From DASVVT01 sp036386415 (GTDB taxonomy: Bacteria > Acidobacteriota > Blastocatellia > Pyrinomonadales > Pyrinomonadaceae), in NCBI GenBank assembly GCA_036386415.1, contig DASVVT010000054.1, forward strand, positions 1-34,231: a DNA stretch of 34,231 nt. Reading direction: 5' to 3'. This document shows positions 31,152-34,231 of the stretch, piece by piece. The notes below the pieces were generated by a model, which was not told the origin of the DNA, ran no database searches, and saw only the letters and a list, made by a program, of their open reading frames with translations. How positions within the stretch are numbered: the first letter of the stretch is position 1; each line of letters opens with the position of its first letter. The position numbers were made by a program, and so were the translations under genes.

Positions 31152-32622
31152 CTGTGCGTCGCTGTTTTACAGTGCGCTGTAATTGTGTGACCTGAGCGCG
31201 CAACTGTTGGACTTCACTTTTGAGTTCCTGGTTCTGTTGGTACAAGCCTTGAATGGCGGCCATCGTCACGCCCTGCGCGTCTACTGTGTTCAGAGTCTGG
31301 TCGCTCTCGCCGAAGCCGAACGCTGAGCGGAAGTCCTGCGCCATTGCTCCTATGTGACGCACACTTTCAGGCTCGCTCTTGTAACGCCATGTCTGGATGG
31401 GTATTGATGCCAGGCGGTCGAGGATTGTGCGTGGATTAACTGAGGAGAAGTTGGCTTTCAGATTGCGGTCGCTGGGCTGGTTACAGCCCATACACCCGCC
31501 ACTAGCTACAGTCAAAGGGCCTCCGATAAACACTTTGCCATCGAAATGACCTGCTTCTCCGGTGCTGCTCATGCCATATATGCCCGTGCCGCCGCCGGTG
31601 ATGCCGGACACGGCTCTGCCGCTCGTGGTGGTGCCAGCCACGCCATCGCCGCTTCCGCTATTGCCGGATACGCCGGGGCCGCTGCTGCTTTGGGCGTACA
31701 CGCCCGTACCGCTGCTGCTCGTGCCGTAGACGCCCACGCCGTTAGGAGCCATGCCATAGACACCAAAGCCATTGGCTGCCTGCTCTCCCCAGACCCCGAC
31801 GGCGAACCCGCAAATGCCACACCCAAGTAGACTGGTATCATTATTGATGCCCTTGACGGCAGCCGATTGATCCCCGGCTGTAGAGGGATTGACCACTCCA
31901 AGCACGGCAACGGCATTAGCATCCCTGGAATTGGTCTCCCCCTTCACGGCAGGAGCCGTGCCGGTCGTCTCTCTGTGAAGTCCCGCCACGCCGATTCCGC
32001 TGGCGTGAAGGCTCGTGCCTTTGACGGCGATGCCGCCCGCCCCACTACTGCTTGAAAGGAGCGCAGGGCTGTTGGCGGTCGCCCCGGCGACTGTAAGCAG
32101 AGATGCTGGCGCAGCCGTACCGATGCCGATCTTGCCCGCGCTCTCCGTGATGACGGAGTTGCCGATGGTCGCCGCGCCCGTGAACTTCGCAATCTTGCCA
32201 TTAGTGCCCGCCCCCGTAATCGTCGCCTGGACGGCATTGGGGGCGGCGGTCGATTGTTTGGTGGGCTTCTCCGCTGCCTCAACCACGATCTGCTCGACGC
32301 GCTTGCGGAGCTTACCGGAAGCCATGCGGAAGGTAACGGTCACAGTGTATGTCCCCGGAGCGACGCGCTCACCCTGGGCGTCCGTCATCTTCCAATCCAA
32401 TGATTGCCCTGTGAATTGGCCGCTTTGAAAGACCACATCACCCTGTTCATCTGCCACATCAACGCGAAACTCTGAAACATCGCCCTCCGTGGTGATGTGT
32501 ACTTGATTTGACTGCGCAGTGATGTTGACTGTCGTCATCTGCGCTGTCTGCGCCTGTACGCCCGCGTGCAAGACGAAGAAAGTCAGGGCGAGTGCCAAAG
32601 CAGAATGCTTAGCAATAGTCAT
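31123..32622 (-). CDS. Exported tail-fibre-like protein with S74 intramolecular chaperone domain
   Basis: A 499-residue protein. The signal peptide MTIAKHSALALALTFFVLHA ends near AQA. Residues about 30-120 form a beta domain (VTFRMASGKLRKRVEQIVVE). The middle (about 130-370) is Gly/Ser/Thr-rich with hexapeptide-like repeats (GVGVYGTSSSGTGVYAQSSS), as in trimeric beta-helix fibres. The C-terminus has the peptidase S74 chaperone of endosialidase: SDRNLKANFSSVNPRTILDR, IPIQTWRYKSE, HIGAMAQDF, and a coiled coil (QNQELKSEVQQLRAQVTQLQ). The chaperone normally folds a trimer and may release itself. AAGGAG eight bases before ATG 32622 fixes the start. No phage genes are nearby, so it is probably a surface adhesin rather than part of a prophage. 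Confidence 0.88.
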   Translation of the reverse strand: MTIAKHSALALALTFFVLHAGVQAQTAQMTTVNITAQSNQVHITTEGDVSEFRVDVADEQGDVVFQSGQFTGQSLDWKMTDAQGERVAPGTYTVTVTFRMASGKLRKRVEQIVVEAAEKPTKQSTAAPNAVQATITGAGTNGKIAKFTGAATIGNSVITESAGKIGIGTAAPASLLTVAGATANSPALLSSSSGAGGIAVKGTSLHASGIGVAGLHRETTGTAPAVKGETNSRDANAVAVLGVVNPSTAGDQSAAVKGINNDTSLLGCGICGFAVGVWGEQAANGFGVYGMAPNGVGVYGTSSSGTGVYAQSSSGPGVSGNSGSGDGVAGTTTSGRAVSGITGGGTGIYGMSSTGEAGHFDGKVFIGGPLTVASGGCMGCNQPSDRNLKANFSSVNPRTILDRLASIPIQTWRYKSEPESVRHIGAMAQDFRSAFGFGESDQTLNTVDAQGVTMAAIQGLYQQNQELKSEVQQLRAQVTQLQRTVKQRRTVGRGTRGRK

Positions 32623-32985
32623 CGTGAATACTCCTTGTGTCATAGATCGGAAGTAAGGCTGCGCCGGGGTATACAACCTAGATCATGAGGCTAATTTGAG
32701 GCGTAGGAAAAATATGATATTTACCGGCGCAGGTCAATACGCAAGCATCGAGGATTGTGGGCCAGGTTTACCACCATGGGCGCCGCAGGACGCAGAGATG
32801 GCGCAGAGAGTTAAAGCAGAATTCAATCCTGCGGCGTTTCCCACTGCGATCCCACTGCGCCTGCGGCGGTGATTACCAACTTCTGTTACCCCACTTCAAA
32901 TTGAACCACAACCCGGCATCTGATGAGTGCGTATGAACAGAGTGATATTTGCGATATTATTAAGGAACCGGCAGGATGGACATTA
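32623..32985. other. Intergenic region before the right cassette, no gene seen
   Basis: Promoter side of the S74 gene. A degenerate word-type element lies at about 32770-32872 (ACCACCATGGGCGCCGCAGG, GACGCAGAGATGGCGCAGAG, later CTGCGCCTGCGGCGGTGAT); its arms pair only in part. No complete attC is visible upstream of 32985. Confidence 0.4.
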
Positions 32986-33069
32986 TTAGATGCATCATAA
33001 TGCGCCTTGTAAGACGCACTTTAGTGCGCCTAATGTAAAGTTGGATGGCTTTCTTGTAATTCCAAGCGT

Positions 33070-33075
33070 TATAAT
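33070..33075 (+). promoter_or_regulatory. Possible -10 box of the cassette gene
   Basis: TATAAT lies 22 bases upstream of the ATG. No convincing -35 box is found at 16-18 bases, so the promoter is uncertain; cassette genes often have weak promoters of their own. Confidence 0.35.
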
Positions 33076-33097
33076 TCGAGCATTGTAGGTGCTATTT

Positions 33098-33970
33098 ATG
33101 AATGATATTCGCAAATGCCTAACAGCAGTCACTCTTGTAATGTCTTTTCTTAGCTCTTATCTCGTCATCGATGCGCAGCAAAATGAATCTAGGGTTGATG
33201 AAACCTTGCCTGAAGAAATAGCGAGCATTGCTCGACACAGGCAGGAACAGATTGAGCGTGAGTTAGCTAACTCACAAAGCAGCGAGTGGGCTGGCGTATA
33301 TGGAGCAATTGAAGATTTAACGACTTCGGTAATGTTATTTTGGACGCCTGCAAGCGGCTTTATGGTATGGCGGGAAAGTTGCTCGCGTCCAGGAGTAGCA
33401 CAAGTAAATTATGGTAGCGTAAATTTTAATGGGAGCTCTTTGACGCCCTCACCCGAACGAACTGAAAGAAATCGACATACCTACGATATTTCTTCCGGTT
33501 TCGTGCCTGTAAGGTGGGGGGAGCAGCACTGGTTAATTCCTTCGGACAAGCTCATTCTTTTCTGCTATGCGATCAATTCCGGCTCTTTCGAGGAAATTGA
33601 GTCTTTCTTTCTGAAAGCAGGAGATAATGAAAAGCCAAGAGAAGGCTTGCCGGAAGTACCGAGCGAATACAAAAAATATTTAGGCGTAGAACCGATTGAG
33701 GCGGAGGTTTCCGCCGTGGGCACTCGTAACGAAAGATGGTATCCGCCGCTTACGTTGAATGTTGGCAGAGCCGAAGGTGTGGTTGCAGGCATGAAGTTTT
33801 ATTTGATTAAGTCTGAAAATATAAACATGCACTTGGATGTTACAGATGTACGAGAGCATACATCAGTAACTCGTGTAGTAATGGCTGGCGTATCAGGAGA
33901 TAACGATGATGAAATCAGGCCAGCCGTAGGTTGGAAGTTTTCCAGCAGATTGCCGGAAGGTTCTTGGTAA
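33098..33970 (+). CDS. Exported protein of unknown function carried on the right cassette
   Basis: A 290-residue protein with a signal peptide (ALTLVMSFLS-like hydrophobic core, residues about 8-26; cleavage near DAQQ). The mature protein begins NESRVDETLPEEIASIARHR and contains WAGVYGAIEDLTTSVMLFWT, GFVPVRWGEQHWLIPSDKLI and, near the end, GRAEGVVAGMKFYLIKSENI followed by VRPAVGWKFSS-type sequence. Trp-rich motifs suggest beta structure. I do not recognise a family. ATG 33098 with AGGTG nine bases upstream is chosen over GTG 33089. It lies directly before an attC-like site, so it is probably mobile DNA. Confidence 0.75.
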   Translation: MNDIRKCLTAVTLVMSFLSSYLVIDAQQNESRVDETLPEEIASIARHRQEQIERELANSQSSEWAGVYGAIEDLTTSVMLFWTPASGFMVWRESCSRPGVAQVNYGSVNFNGSSLTPSPERTERNRHTYDISSGFVPVRWGEQHWLIPSDKLILFCYAINSGSFEEIESFFLKAGDNEKPREGLPEVPSEYKKYLGVEPIEAEVSAVGTRNERWYPPLTLNVGRAEGVVAGMKFYLIKSENINMHLDVTDVREHTSVTRVVMAGVSGDNDDEIRPAVGWKFSSRLPEGSW

Positions 33971-34000
33971 TCAAAGCTGCGCATTAAACTTCTACGCGCC

Positions 34001-34098
34001 ATCCGACAACCCATTCAACGCGGACGCCTCGATAGCATCCCTTTCATCGTTGTCTTTGCAAATCATGTAGAATGCCGTCCGCTCGGCGCTGGTTAGAT
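34001..34098 (+). other. attC-like integron cassette recombination site
   Basis: R'' ATCCGAC (34001-34007, one mismatch to RYYYAAC) is followed by AACCCATTCAACGCGGACG, a well-known attC left half. The right half GCCGTCCGCTCGGCGCTG ends in R' GTTAGAT (34092-34098). GCGGAC and GTCCGC pair as the inner boxes. The length of 98 bases and the position 31 bases after a stop codon fit a cassette in plus orientation. Confidence 0.7.
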
Positions 34099-34111
34099 AC
34101 TGTGTTGATTG

Positions 34112-34231
34112 TCAAGCAGATTTCGCCCACTGCGGGTCGAATGGTTTCTCTGACTTCAACACACCATAAGCCAGATGCACGAGCTTCCGCATCACCGCAC
34201 AGATGACGCTCATTTTGCTCTTTCCCCGCAG
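34112..34231 (-). CDS. IS110-family transposase, C-terminal 39 residues (runs off right edge)
   Basis: The frame enters from the right edge and stops with TGA at 34114-34112. The sequence LRGKSKMSVICAVMRKLVHL then AYGVLKSEKPFDPQWAKSA matches the C-terminus of IS110/IS1111-type DEDD recombinases, where VMRKLL-x-LAYGVLKxxKPFDP is typical. The element's end must lie in the few bases up to the attC R' box at 34098, or inside that box. Upstream parts of the gene and the element's other end, including any bridge-RNA region, are outside the window. Confidence 0.85.
   Translation of the reverse strand: MRGKSKMSVICAVMRKLVHLAYGVLKSEKPFDPQWAKSA

Larger units (their letters stand above)
32986..34098 (+). 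mobile_element. Probable gene cassette (about 1.1 kb) ending in an attC-like site
   Basis: A likely start TTAGATGCATC at 32986 (preceded by A, where G is expected) resembles cassette 5' ends. A short hairpin region with GCACTTTAGTGC (about 33016-33027) follows, then one gene and the attC-like site. The composition is lower in GC than the central part of the window. The gene stop lies 31 bases before the attC, the classic arrangement. The 5' limit is tentative. Confidence 0.5.

Noticed and set aside
31123..32622. Prophage because of the tail-fibre/S74 protein
   Set aside because: No capsid, tail, lysis or integrase genes are nearby and the protein has a signal peptide.

Overview
The window looks like a bacterial chromosome segment with a moderately high GC backbone (roughly 55-60% by eye). 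It has an AT-richer patch at the left (about 1.0-2.1 kb) and a milder one at the right (about 33.0-34.1 kb). Several traits suggest a soil-type acidobacterium, possibly a Blastocatellia-like lineage: Ser/Thr kinases fused to zinc ribbons, an S8 protease with a repeated tail, a BlaI/M56 pair, and long 'word-like' intergenic palindromes. This placement is inference from gene style; no rRNA or other strong marker is present.

Layout. 1-2.1 kb: an interrupted heptapeptide-repeat frame, an unknown small gene, an integron-type attC site, and an AT-rich cassette-like segment carrying two small genes, followed by a short array of palindromic repeats with a 40-bp period. 2.1-6.7 kb (minus strand): tRNA-Lys, an FHA/kinase, a zinc-ribbon membrane protein and a PEGA/zinc-ribbon kinase, which look like a signalling cluster. 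6.8-11.6 kb: hemerythrin-like protein, secreted subtilase, methyltransferase and GT2 glycosyltransferase. 11.7-19.3 kb: TPR membrane protein, two stand-alone receiver proteins, FKBP, GNAT, a secreted protein and a large acyl-CoA ligase/ACP/acyltransferase fusion. 19.5-24.5 kb: secreted proteins, a caspase-like lipoprotein gene interrupted by TGA, and a BlaI regulator with its operator, overlapping a BlaR1-type M56 protease fused to a penicillin-binding domain. 24.9-30.9 kb: small genes, a frameshifted HAD phosphatase, CoA-binding protein, SDR, tRNA-Arg with a nearby tRNA remnant, cupin, and the phosphate pair Pit/DUF47. 31.1-34.2 kb: an S74 fibre-like protein, then a second cassette-like segment (gene plus attC) butting against the 3' end of an IS110-family transposase at the window edge.

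The most unusual signals lie between genes. First, two attC-like sites close cassettes that point outward from the two ends of the window, with no integrase gene in view; one touches an IS110-type transposase. Second, about fifteen large inverted repeats are built from short quasi-repeated words (CAGTAGT, ACGCAAAGG, CACAGAGAC and others). They occur roughly every 2 kb. In two places an arm of this kind, or a related word block, appears to have become protein-coding. No bench or database check was possible, so names rest on motif recognition.
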